Origin: Xanthostigma xanthostigma
Lineage: Eukaryota > Arthropoda > Insecta > Raphidioptera > Raphidiidae
Reading direction: 5' to 3'
Assembly (NCBI GenBank): GCA_963575645.1
Contig: OY754466.1
Span: 34,442,001 to 34,506,000 of the forward strand
Length of the DNA: 64,000 nucleotides
Position 1 is the stretch's first letter. Each line of letters starts with the position of its first letter. The notes under the pieces are model-generated. The model was not told where the DNA came from, ran no database searches, and worked only from the letters and a program-made list of their open reading frames with translations. Below, piece by piece: positions 1-9,782 of the stretch. The translations under genes were made by a program, and so were the position numbers.

Positions 1-1
1 G

Positions 2-64
2 AGCTACTTCAGCGAGCCGGAATTCGATTCAGATTATCAACACCAGCACATCCACAAGAGCAAG
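2..64 (+). CDS. 3' part of an internal exon of an unidentified host gene (cut by window edge)
   Basis: Reading from base 2 gives 21 codons without a stop (SYFSEPEFDSDYQHQHIHKSK minus its last residue is the visible acidic/His/Gln-rich peptide). The exon ends at an excellent splice donor, AAG followed by GTAAGA, at 64-65, leaving phase 0. Base composition drops to intron-like AT-rich sequence immediately afterwards. The other two frames are also open over this short stretch, so the frame is chosen on codon quality and on the phase-0 fit to the donor. No family is recognised from 21 residues. The next exon was not found in the window, so the pentraxin gene on the opposite strand may lie in the intron of this gene, or the gene may resume beyond the window. 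Confidence 0.55.
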
Positions 65-580
65 GTAAGAGCAAAAATGTTTAAAAATTTGTGTACAAAT
101 ATCTCTTGCGTTCTTTGGTTCTGATTTAAGATATACGTTTTTTTCTCGTCACTGTATGCGTTTTGTATTGACTATACGAACATCGAACAAGAGTTCTGTA
201 ATAGTCGTAATGTGTTGAGCCTTTGAAGTATCAATAATAGATATTTTTTATATGAAAATATAAATTATTCAGAAGGCAGAAATGTGAAAATTTTATAGAA
301 AATGCATTTCTTTATATTGGTTAATACATTGTAGTTATGACAACATCAATTTGAGAGAGAAGCGTTCGTCTTTTTCTAAATACTGATAACATATAGGTGT
401 GCAGTTTTGAAGGATGTAAAAACGGGATTTAATGAGGTTTATAATTATAAATCTTATATTAATATTAAAAATATATTTTAGATTTGTTTAATCAACTCTA
501 ACTGAAAAAAAATTGGAATTTCTTATTTTGGGATTCCGCCCTGCTTGGTCTGAAAGTTATTTTTAGTTTACTTTCGATTT
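65..580. other. AT-rich intronic or intergenic sequence, no gene seen
   Basis: Sequence downstream of the edge-exon donor. It contains no convincing exon or RNA gene on either strand. It ends where a hairpin-headed dispersed repeat begins. Confidence 0.5.
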
Positions 581-800
581 TTAGGCGCGAATAGCGTAAG
601 CTAAAGCGCCTATATGTACTCGCTTTGTCTGTGAATCTGTGTGTCACGTTTTTTTGTGTCACGCGTACAGCCCAAACGCCTTAACCGATTTTAAAAAACT
701 TTTTTTTGTTCGATTCGTCTCCGCGTAACTCAGCTCGTAACGTCGGCCGATTTTTGAATTTGGACCCCAGAGGGGAGCAATAAGGAAAAAACGTATGACG
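581..800 (+). repeat. Dispersed repeat with a GNRA-type hairpin head, copy 1
   Basis: Begins with a two-part hairpin: outer stem AGGCGC/GCGCCT (583-588 with 606-611) and inner stem TAGC/GCTA closed by a GTAA loop. The body then reads through a block on a conserved 'cgccttaaccgatttt' theme and a 'gaggggag' block near 770. The same order of blocks occurs inverted at 17085-17306, and a diverged head occurs near 9883. No coding capacity is seen. The class is unknown; it could be the end of a Helitron-like or other non-autonomous element. Confidence 0.6.
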
Positions 801-1065
801 TATCAACAAAAAACATAAATAGTTGGCAAAACCAAAAGTGCATATCCCGCAAGTTTTCCACTGTATGATAAAAAAATAACAATTAAAAAATATTTTTAAT
901 AAATTTAAAAAGATTTAAAAATTTAAAGAAATAAATAATTAAAAATTGAAAAAATATTTTTTTTAAGTTTGCAAAAATAAAAAAAATTAAGAATTATACA
1001 TAATATAATATATAATTAATATCAAGTGGAATAAAATAAAACCAAATAAAAAGAAAAAAAAAGAA

Positions 1066-1149
1066 AAAAAATAATGATCTTGTAAGGAATCGAACCCAGG
1101 ACCTTGCCCTTGGGGATCCAACGGTATAACCATTACGCTACGGCGGCCT
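1066..1149 (-). repeat. tRNA-derived SINE head
   Basis: On the minus strand the segment reads as a tRNA-like sequence: an A-box-like block (TAGCGTAATGG) followed about 45 bases later by a perfect B box (GGTTCGATTCC). The two ends cannot form an acceptor stem, so this is not a functional tRNA gene. The minus-strand downstream side (830-1065) is a long A/T-only tract. The head at 29332-29409 has the same arrangement and a similar AT body, which suggests one SINE family. Confidence 0.55.
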
Positions 1150-1560
1150 ACTACGTGTAGTGGTGTTATCACGGTATAGAAGTGTAGCACTTGTTTTATG
1201 GATTACACTATATTTACACAGCAATTATTATATTGTTTTTTTAAACTATTAGCTGTCAAAAATAATAAAATAAAACTGTTTATAAAAATTAAACTACTGA
1301 ACACATTTTAGTGAATTTAAATAGGGTTCTGGTCTGATAGTAAACAAAGTGAATAAAATATAACCTAAGGCAATCCGACCAAAATTGCGATCTGTAGAGT
1401 CGTGACGTACGTACATACGTACAGACCAACCGACAACTGCTGTTTGTAATTTTCAATTACAATTTTAATAGTATTTATGAACTCGAATTGATTTAAAAAT
1501 GGTTCTGTTTTATAGATTAGAATCTCCTCTTTTCAAAAAGCTTCAATTTGAATGGATTTC
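1150..1560. other. AT-rich spacer, nothing recognised
   Basis: No open frame or known motif was found between the SINE head and the Helitron-type terminus. One short palindrome (GTACGTACATACGTAC) near 1407 is simple sequence. Confidence 0.4.
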
Positions 1561-1660
1561 GTGTGAAATTAACTTAGATATAACTTCTTATATGAACGAA
1601 AGTCAGCTCTGACGCACAAAGCGATAATAAAGCACATACCGCTAGTTTAGCGGTATGTGC
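1560..1660. mobile_element. Two Helitron-type 3' termini, tail to tail
   Basis: On the plus strand the sequence ends ...CACATACCG-CTAG (1642-1645) followed by T, the usual Helitron 3' end and host T. The next bases, TTAGCGGTATGTGC (1647-1660), are the same terminus on the minus strand, so a 29-bp near-perfect palindrome (1632-1660) is formed. The minus-strand terminus recurs at 27363-27377. The second copy is truncated by the LINE that follows. Confidence 0.45.
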
Positions 1661-3226
1661 AACAAATGCCTATATTTATATCCAACAGACCGATATGAAG
1701 TCTACAAAGAAATTATGTCACTAAAAAATACATCGTCTACTGGCCATGACGATATCCCCACGAAACTATTAAAATATTGCGCCCAAAGTATAGCTGAACT
1801 CATGACAATCATAATAAATTCATGCATCCAATATGGAATTTTCCCTGATAAGCTAAAAATTGCTACCATAACGCCGGTTTATAAAAAAGGTGACAAAAAA
1901 ATATCGGAAAATTATAGACCCATAGCTTTATTATCAAATATATCTAAAATTATAGAAAAAATTATACATATCAGACTATACAGCTTCTTCCAAGCAAATG
2001 ACATTATAACACACAATCAGAATGGGTTTATTAAAAACAGATCGACAAATACAGCCGTATATCAGATGTTAGAAGAAGTACTGGACGGCATAAATAGAGG
2101 CGAAAAGGTTGGCGGGCTTTTTGTAGACTTATCGAAGGCTTTTGACTGCGTGGATATAGACATACTATTGGCTAAATTAGAGAGTTATGGTGTGAGAGGA
2201 ATACCACTTGATTTTTTCAAATCATATTTGAGTCATAGGAAACAATGCATTAAGACTACAGACAAAGAGGGAGGTAGCTTATGTTCAGACTGGGAAGAGG
2301 TACACACTGGAGTTCCGCAAGGAAGCACGTTAGGACCTTTGCTATTTGTGACCTACACAAATGAATTGCCAAATATCACAAAAAACAAAGTCACGTTATT
2401 TGCAGATGATACATCACTAATTATCAGAGAACTCTCTATTGTGTCATTACAGAATGAAATAATAAATGTCCTCAGCAAACTAAAACAATGGTTTAAAGCT
2501 CACAACATGAAGCTAAATATAAACAAAACACAAGTACTTCTTTTTTCATGCAATAAAGAAGACCGACTAACTATAAACTGGAATATGCATAAACTTACCA
2601 CAGATCACTCCACAAAATTCCTTGGACTAGTATTGGATCAACATCTAAATTGGAAAAGGCACATTGAAGAACCCTGCAATAAAATAAGCTGCTATATATT
2701 TGCACTCCGAATACTTACACAAACGGTTGATATACAAACCTGTCTGAATGCATACTACGCCTACGTGTACTCGAGAATGCGATATTGAATAATCTTCTGG
2801 GGAAACTCCACGGACGTAAATAAAATGTTCATTCTACAAAAAAAATGTATTAGAATTATATTCAATATAAAACAAAGAGACACCTGCAAAAAAATATTTA
2901 AAGAAAATAAGATACTTACCTTGCCGTCAATGTATATATTATTAGAATGTGCCGTATATGTAAAAAAAAAAAACTATAAAGATTTTGAACAACTTGAAGG
3001 TAGCCATCCACACAATACCAGGGGAAAAAGACAAATGACAAATATACACACTAAACTGAGTCTTATACAAAGAAGCGTGACTTTTCAAGTAATAAAGATA
3101 TTTAATAAAATACCAGATATTATTAAAACATTACCAATAAAAACTTTTGAAAAAAAATTTAAACAAATATTAATACAAAAAGCATACTACACGACCCATG
3201 AATATCTAAATGATAATTATTTTTAA
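1655..3226 (+). pseudogene. LINE reverse transcriptase, one in-frame stop
   Basis: RNA-directed DNA polymerase that would copy the LINE RNA at a nicked chromosomal target. Visible motifs in order: fingers region (SSTGHDDIPTKLLK), 'ENYRPIALLSNISKIIE', catalytic motif A in FVDLSKAFDCVD, motif B in GVPQGSTLGPLLF, motif C in LFADDTS, then the thumb and C-terminal region. A TGA at 2786-2788 stands where relatives have a glycine codon (RY-stop-IIFWGNS). The same frame continues to the TAA at 3224-3226 with the usual C-terminal 'F.VIKIFNKIPD' region. The endonuclease half is missing. The start shown is only the first ATG, not a real initiation site. Confidence 0.9.
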
Positions 3227-3345
3227 ATACTGTATTTTAATTGTTTTGTTTTGTTTTTTTATTTTTAATTTTAATTTTACATCTATTGACATATTCTATG
3301 CCGTAAGGCCAATTGAATAAATATATATTCTATTCTATTCTATTA
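1655..3345 (+). mobile_element. 5'-truncated non-LTR retrotransposon (Jockey/CR1-like LINE)
   Basis: The segment holds one continuous reading frame for the 3' half of a LINE polyprotein (1655-3226), a short 3' UTR, and a TATTC-repeat tail at about 3325-3345. The tail repeat is typical of target-primed LINE insertion. The 5' side starts within the reverse transcriptase domain directly against a Helitron terminus, so the copy is 5'-truncated. Only one nonsense codon interrupts the frame, which suggests a fairly recent insertion. Confidence 0.9.
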
Positions 3346-3999
3346 TTATTATATTATGATGAATGTGGAAATATATTAAAAACGAGCGCCAGCAACGTTT
3401 AACATTCAGATGAGCCATAATATCATTACGCCCGAGATACACACATATAGTATTTTTTTCACGTGCCTCCTACCGAGTTGTTGGTTTTCCGAAAAATTTT
3501 GAAACAGAAAATTTTATATTTCGTAAAAACTTTGCAAGCCACTAAATTAATAGGTACTGTAAAATTAAACTCTCATTCATTAGAGACTAAAAGTAAACAA
3601 AACTGGAGTATCTTCATCAACTCTGGATCTGATGCCCTTTTGAGTTTTCCCCTTCCAACAAAAAACAATAAATATTCGTAAAAGAGAGCAGAATGATTTA
3701 TTTTTATCCCAATCTAGTGCTGTTCCCTTATAACTGCAGCAGCCAGTACAGTGGTGGTGCCATCGTCTGGCCACTGCCACTACCTCATTACTTTGTTTAT
3801 AAATTGACAAGTGAAATAAATGATTCATTTTCTGAGTGTTTTTTTTTTATGAAATAGGCTAAATAGATTTGTTATGAGTTTAAAATAAAACAATATGACA
3901 AAACAGAATCAAAACTTAACTTTATTTATGTGAATAACAAAGTTAGAATTATAACCTGTAGTTTTTGTTTAAATGGTACAGAAAAAGATAATAACATTA
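3346..3999. other. No gene; AT-rich sequence
   Basis: Short overlapping open frames on both strands (about 3463-3828) show no recognisable domain and look like chance frames. Nothing else is seen. Confidence 0.4.
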
Positions 4000-4245
4000 T
4001 TAGCGGGCCGGTCCGGCTTCGCCCGAATTTGTAGATTGCCATCATTTTTTCGTCGACTTACGTTGCAAAATTCGTCACCACAGAAAGCACTTTTGTTTTA
4101 ATGCGATAAAATGTATCCGATGTCCATCCTGAAGGCCTATTCTAAATATTTGATTAAAACATTTTTGAAATCGTATGAACAGTTTCAGAGATTACCGTCT
4201 ACATCGAAACTTAGAGAGTTTATCTCTTTATCACATTAGTATAGG
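4000..4245 (-). mobile_element. Non-autonomous Helitron, family H1, minus copy
   Basis: On the minus strand the 5' end reads CCTATACTAATGTGATAAAG (4245 downwards) and the 3' end reads GGGCGAAGCCGGACCGGCCC-GCTAA (CTAA at 4000-4003). Between them are the family blocks 'TTCAGGATGGACA', 'TTATCGCATTAAAA' and 'GTAAGTCGACGAAAAAA'. Relatives are at 4858-6303, 43365-44153 and 61884-62064. It has no coding capacity. The host base on the 3' side is T, as expected. Confidence 0.75.
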
Positions 4246-4857
4246 TAAATGTTTTATGGATCGTACTATACCTCTACATATTTACAAACGCCTGCACTTT
4301 TGTTTAGGTGAGTTTGTTCACAATAATAAACTTTGAAGGACGCTATCTTGTTATTTGATTAAAATTCCACCTGAACTATCTGCGAATGTAAGCCTTATAA
4401 CATATATAATGTATACTTGTGCTAAGGATATGAAAATTCTTCGCGAATTCTTCTTTTACATAGGTATTCTTAATTCTTATTTCTAATTTCGTTCTCATTA
4501 TGTAAATCAGAATAAAAAAGCGGTTAAACTTGCAAGCACTGTTTTTGAAAACAAAATTGGTCTCGATTTTTTAAAATTAAAACTTGTTTTGCTACTGCAG
4601 GCTAAAATCAATTCATAAGATTGAAAGTGTAACGAAACGTTGCAATGTACGTATACCGTATATACTACAAAAACTGGTTAGCTTGAATTTAAGATGGCTG
4701 CGAGTTAAACTGGCTGCTTCGTATAGTAAAAGTCAAGTCAAGGGTTTATTTCAGACTATCAGTGTCATTATTTCCTTGTGTTGTTTTTTACAACTATTTC
4801 ATATTCTACCTATATTTCTTTATAATATAATGTTTTTTCAGTTTATCAATTTCGACT
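4246..4857. other. No gene; AT-rich sequence
   Basis: A chance open frame (4584-4931) runs into the repeat downstream and has no recognisable domain. Nothing else is seen. Confidence 0.35.
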
Positions 4858-4902
4858 CCACAAAATTTTTATTTTGGACCTTCAGAATGGACATAGGCTA
4901 TA

Positions 4903-6190
4903 TCAATCAATCAGTCAATCAAATTTATTAACCATAAGCTAGATACAGCAGGTGTCGTCTCAGTAATAAAATTAATATTAAAAATCAACATAGTACAAGT
5001 TCAGAAAGGTACTGTATTAGTTTACATTTAAATTTTATAAAAGGCAACATGGCAATATCATCGTGTAATTTGTTGAAAAGTCGTAAAGCAGTAGGTTCCA
5101 TACTATTATAATAAAGCAACAAGTTGATTTTTGGCTGTAGAAGTTTATTTCAAGAATAATATTTGTCAATGTGTTTTTTTTATATAGCAGCAAATGAAAA
5201 ATGTATATGGCGGGAACTGTAAGAATTTTGTTTTGTTTAAAGGTATCTTTGCAGCTGTAACGTTGACCAAGATTATATATTATACACATTGCCTTCTTTT
5301 GCAATAGGAGAACCCTGTGAAGACCTGAAGAACTACTACCCCAGAAAATAATAAGTACCATATTTAACATGTTGGTAAAAATACGCAAAATATACATTTA
5401 GATCTAAGATTGTATCACGGCAACTGTTGTGGATTTTTCGTAAAGCAAAAAGCGATTTAGAAAGCTTAGAGCATAAGTTATTGACGTGATGGTCCCATTT
5501 AAGTGTATCATTAATCATGACACCAAGAAAGTTGAAAGATTCACACTTATCAAGTGGAAGATTGTTGTAAATTAATGATAATTGATTATAATATTATTAT
5601 TATTCCGGGCAGTGTGAAATGTCATATATTGCATTTTATTAGCATTTAGACAGAGAGAGTTGCCAAGGCACCATGATGAAAAAGCATCAAGTGATAATTG
5701 CGTATTAGTTTTGAGCTCAACATAGTCTTTACCTGTAGATTTAAAACATGTATCATCCGCATACATAATTTTTTTATCACATTGAACACAACTAGGTAGA
5801 TCATTAATTACATCGAGTAAAAATAAAATTGGACCAAGCACAGAGCCTTGTGGGACACCGCACTCTATCTTTTTTGTCTCTGAAGTAGAATTTACGCACT
5901 GTGTTCGGTCAGTAAGATATGAAGAAATCCATTTAAAAGTCTGGCCACGGATTCCAAGATGTTCAATTTTAATTAGCAGCCTATTATGATCGAGTGTGTC
6001 AAAAGCTTTGCTCAAATCGCTGACACAGGTATAGTGCTATGAGAAGTATAAGTAGCACGGACAAGCTTATAAATAGCATCTTCAGTTGATTTACCATTTC
6101 TAAACACATTTTGAGGTAAACAAATTATTTTTTTATTTTGGAGAAAAGAATATAATCTCCTACAAAAAGCAAGTTCGAATATCTCAGAAA
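4903..6190 (-). mobile_element. 5'-truncated, broken LINE inserted in a Helitron
   Basis: Minus-strand LINE whose 3' tail is a TTGA-type repeat (reverse of TCAATCAATCAGTCAATCAA at about 4903-4920). Its 5' boundary is where Helitron sequence resumes, around 6190. The reading frame covers reverse transcriptase motifs A to C and the C-terminal region, with frame breaks. The tail and protein sequence differ from the 1655-3345 LINE, so it is a separate family. Confidence 0.85.
5035..6190 (-). pseudogene. LINE reverse transcriptase remnant
   Basis: From 5' to 3' on the minus strand: a Q-N-x-F-R-N-G-K-S-T-E-D-A-I region (about 6170-6060), motif [13 protein letters not shown] (about 6019), motif [14 protein letters not shown] (about 5845), motif [10 protein letters not shown] (about 5770), then the C-terminal region in at least two other frames (5336-5518 and 5035-5397, with LQKKAMCIIYNLGQR). 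The coding sequence is broken by frameshifts between these blocks. Jockey/CR1-like by motif style; the clade is not resolvable by eye. Confidence 0.85.
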
Positions 6191-6303
6191 AAGTCGATAT
6201 TGCCGCGTTAAAATAAAATCACTTTTCGTGAAGAACAATTGCAACGTAAGTCGACGAAAAAACGGTGGCAACAAATTCTAGCGAAGTCGGACCGGGCCAC
6301 TAG

Positions 6304-8070
6304 TTACATATTATTATAAATTAATGTACATTTCCATAAAATGGTACAAAATTGTTCAGAATTAAGTCAGTCTTATGTATGTTCAACCATGCGATTGACG
6401 CAATAATGTCTGTGTTAGGTATATAGGTAGCTACCATAGATTAGATACTTTTATAGATATGACACTTGACGTTCAAAGTCAAATTTTACATTTTAGTTCT
6501 GACTTAGGTCACCGGTGAAAATGGCGTTGCTAATGCTATACTACCGGTACCGGGAAATTCAAATTAATTTCTCTAAATATAGGAAGATTGAAACTGTCAG
6601 TTTTTTTTTAATTTTGATTTATTTATACTAAATTTTTATTTTATTTACAGATATATTTCTTACTGAATATTATCATTGGCAAATCTTACATCTAATCCTC
6701 TTAAGTATAAGTCCTTATACAAAAATTTAAAAAAATTGTTAAAAATAATTTCTTAGTGGCAATAGCATTTTCTTTCTTTGTTCTATTTTTTCCTACGAAT
6801 ATTTGCATTTCCATATCTTCGGAAAAGTGCTTATCGTTTTGATATGATTATGTCGCTTTTTCCAATAGTTTTGTCCATCTTTTAAACCACTGGAATAAGA
6901 GTGAAATATAAAATGTGTACATTATAATGTAATTGTAATGGACATATAAAAAAATTACGTGAATCGTAGTATATGTTATAGTGTATAAAGTTATTCCTGG
7001 CTAAATATTTATATAAAATGCACGAAATTTTATCGTGTAGGTATTTTGTATGAAAATTTATTAAAATATGCGAAATACATCGAAAGGGATTTTAGATCAC
7101 AAATTAAACTTACCTCAGGGTCGCCTGGAAGGACATGTAAAATAATCTTACTTTGAGATTTCCCACAGTTCGGCAGTCAACAATAATCCATTTTTATTTG
7201 AAATATAACATTTTTTTTATAAAGTCACTATTAATTAATGACAGTTCGTGAACTCTAGATTGTTTAAAGCATAAACGTTTCTAAGGCTACAAAAAATAAA
7301 ATTCGATCGCTGCGCCTTGCCGTGACCTCGGACAGAGTTAGATTAGAAATTCTAATAGAAGTATACTGAGTGAGTATCGCCTGGTAGCTACTATGGTATA
7401 AGCAAATACTAATAAGTATAAGAAGAATCGACAGTATTCTTGACAAATATTCAATTAAATGTCTCTCTTTGTTAACCTAACGTTTGAACCAGTCAAGGAA
7501 TCAATATTGTTTAGTGTTCAGTTTCAACGCACGACTGCGTTCAGATTAAACGTCTAGATGTTTATCAGTAAGTCCGTTTAAACTTTTTCGATTCGATTTT
7601 ACTGAAAGTTTATTCTGTTTTGAACGCAACCCTTTGAACGCTGTTCACGTTCATTGAACTTTTCTCAACTTCTATCTCAGTCATGCTTTGAACTTTTATA
7701 ATTGTACAGACGCCGATGTAATTGACTGAACGAAAAGCCCTCTCGATCCAGTTTGAAGCTTAGAAAACTTTCTTGTTGATGTATTTCTTTTTCTATTCAG
7801 GCGTGAGAGATATATATTCAATTAAATAAGCAAATTTTTAACATGAAACAGATATGCTGTGAATAAATATACTCTATGCGTTAATTGAATATATTTTCTC
7901 CCGTTCTCTACAAAATCGCTGCTTTACACGCATGCGTGTGTGTAAAATTATCTATTACGCACAGGTGTTCATAATATTGTAAATCGTTGGTATTTAACTA
8001 TGGAAATCTAGTGCGTTTGTGAACTTTATTTTGCTTTAGAAGTTAAGTTTGTCACAAGTGAAATGTCAAA
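6304..8070. other. AT-rich sequence between transposons and the pentraxin 3' end, no gene seen
   Basis: No exon-like stretch with plausible splice sites is visible. A weak open frame at 7264-7446 on the minus strand has no domain. Around 7460-7760 there are loosely repeated 'TTGAACG' and 'CTTTTCT' words, but no clear unit. Confidence 0.4.
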
Positions 8071-8074
8071 AATT

Positions 8075-8260
8075 GTGAAATACTGAAAATGAAGTGAAAA
8101 GCAACCATTCTCTAATAGGCGTAGAACAAAAATAACCAGATATATTTCAGGCGCAAAGATATAACTGGTATGACTGTATGAAACAATGATTTAACTTCAT
8201 ATTACGAAAATGCATTTGGAGCGGTTTTTAGAATAAAAACTTCAGGAATTACAAGGCTCG
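8075..8260 (+). repeat. Dispersed repeat R2, copy 1
   Basis: Starts with 'AAAATGAAGTGAAAAGCAAC' and ends with 'CAGGAATTACAAGGC'. The head recurs at 12686 and 14678, and the end block recurs near 15027. No coding capacity is seen; class unknown. Confidence 0.5.
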
Positions 8261-8386
8261 AGACAGTTTTTTTTTTCAAAATGCAGAAACTCCGTGTACT
8301 TGTCAATTGGATTTTAAAGTACTATCGATCAAATTGTAACCCTACAAATTGTGACAATTGAAACATAAATTATACAAAAATACAGT

Positions 8387-8880
8387 TTTATTAGAAAATT
8401 ACAAAAGTACAAATAGAATATTTATAATTACGTAAAACTAGAAATTAAATAGATACAAAATAATACTATTAATCCATCAGGAGACGCGCACATGGAAACA
8501 TCAATTTTTAAAATGTTTATATGCAGTAGCAAAGTTAAAATTAATTGGTAACTATTTTGGAACTAAAATAATATTTAAAAAATCGCCCATGGTTTATTGT
8601 CGGATATTACACCAATTCAAAACAATCATTTTCACTTTAAAGTCTAGAGAATTAATCTTATATTTTTGGCCTGGTTATTTTCGAATTGTACATTTCATAT
8701 TTTTCTAAGGCGCGTTCCAAACGTAGATCTTATCTACATGGGTTATTTTCAGTTCCGTTGAATAAATCAATAATAATTCCAAATCTTAAAAAAACAAATT
8801 AAATTCGAAATTCTGAAAACAGTCCCCTGTAAACGAAGATAAAATTCACACATTAACTTATATTTTGCGAATGAAGGGCA
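8387..8880 (-). other. Pentraxin gene 3' UTR with candidate poly(A) signals
   Basis: On the minus strand AATAAA occurs at 8598-8593 and again at 8392-8387, about 285 and 490 bases after the stop. Either could end the transcript. No other gene feature is seen between the stop and these sites. Confidence 0.4.
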
Positions 8881-9782
8881 TTAGAAAGCCTTACATTCTG
8901 GCACTGCAGCTACAAGGTATGCACCGGAATATAATTTCTTTGGAACAGTCCTCCATCCGAGAACTAACGCCTTCTCGAACGGTTCATGATCACATCCATT
9001 ACACACAGCCATAACAGCTTTCACTTCAGCTTCAGCTGGTTCTCTTTCATCGCTTGCCTTCTGCTGTTGCAGTATAGATTGATTGTCATCGAATCCAGCC
9101 AAACCTTCGAGCAAACTTGTATCTATACCTCCAGCCAATAATGAGTCATCGAATATGGCACCGCCCGATACAAACAAACCGCGTTTTGAATGATTCTTCG
9201 CAGTGTCACGTTTGATTACTTTTTTTTCTTCTTTATTGTTTCTTTTGAATATCTGGTGACCACTGTTGACGTCAATGAATTGAACATTGGCTGGATTGAT
9301 TGAAGAGTGTACAGATGAGGTTGCAATACCGTTGTTGATAATGTGGCTGGTAGCAACTTGATTTGGCAGCTGTACCAATGCATTACTTGGCAATATGTTA
9401 GGTCCACTCGGAGGGCCTTGCAGAATTCCACCAGCGGGCCCACTGGACGATATCAGATTAAAATATTGTTCGCTGATCACTTGCGGCGGTTGAGGTGCAG
9501 CCGGTTGTGGTTGTGCTGGTTGTTGAGGTGGTTGTGGCTGTTGTGGTTGAACTCCAGCAAAATTGAGACGTACCCTGTTGTTGATTTGACCACCTGTTAA
9601 CAACGGATGCGTAGGTTGAGGTCGTGGAGCCGGCGTGCGCGGAGTGGTTGTCGTAGTTGACACGCCTTCGTGAAGGAACGTGTGCGCATGGTGATGCTTG
9701 TGATCTTTGTGAGCTTTTCCGGCTGTCAGAGCTACGTGGTAGAGTTGGACCATTGTAACTTCACCCAGCATTCCACCAGAGC
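8881..9782 (-). CDS. Pentraxin gene, last coding exon with long low-complexity tail
   Basis: Acceptor TTTTTCAG precedes 9782; the stop codon TAA is at 8881-8883. The exon completes a Gly codon and adds 299 residues. It begins SGGMLGEVTMVQLYHVALT, the end of the pentraxin fold. It then encodes HKDHKHHHAH, a Thr/Pro stretch, a Pro/Gln-rich segment, basic KR-containing sites, and a C terminus with three cysteines. This tail, rather than the lectin fold, makes up most of the exon. Confidence 0.92.

Larger units (their letters stand above)
4858..6303 (+). mobile_element. Helitron family H1 relic, plus copy, split by a LINE
   Basis: The left part carries the family block 'GACCTTCAGAATGGACATAG' (about 4876-4895). 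The right part (about 6200-6303) resumes with 'GCGTTAAAATAAAA', 'GTAAGTCGACGAAAAAA' and the terminus GGACCGGGCCA-CTAG followed by T. The intervening 1.3 kb is a minus-strand LINE. The 5' end has been lost. Removing the LINE restores the order of blocks seen in the intact relative at 4000-4245. Confidence 0.7.

Noticed and set aside
1066-1149. Functional tRNA gene on the minus strand
   Set aside because: A and B boxes are good, but the acceptor-stem ends do not pair and the same head plus AT body recurs, so it is SINE-like.
8881-9600. Open frames at 9216-9443 (minus) and 9343-9600 (plus)
   Set aside because: Shadows of the pentraxin last exon in other frames.
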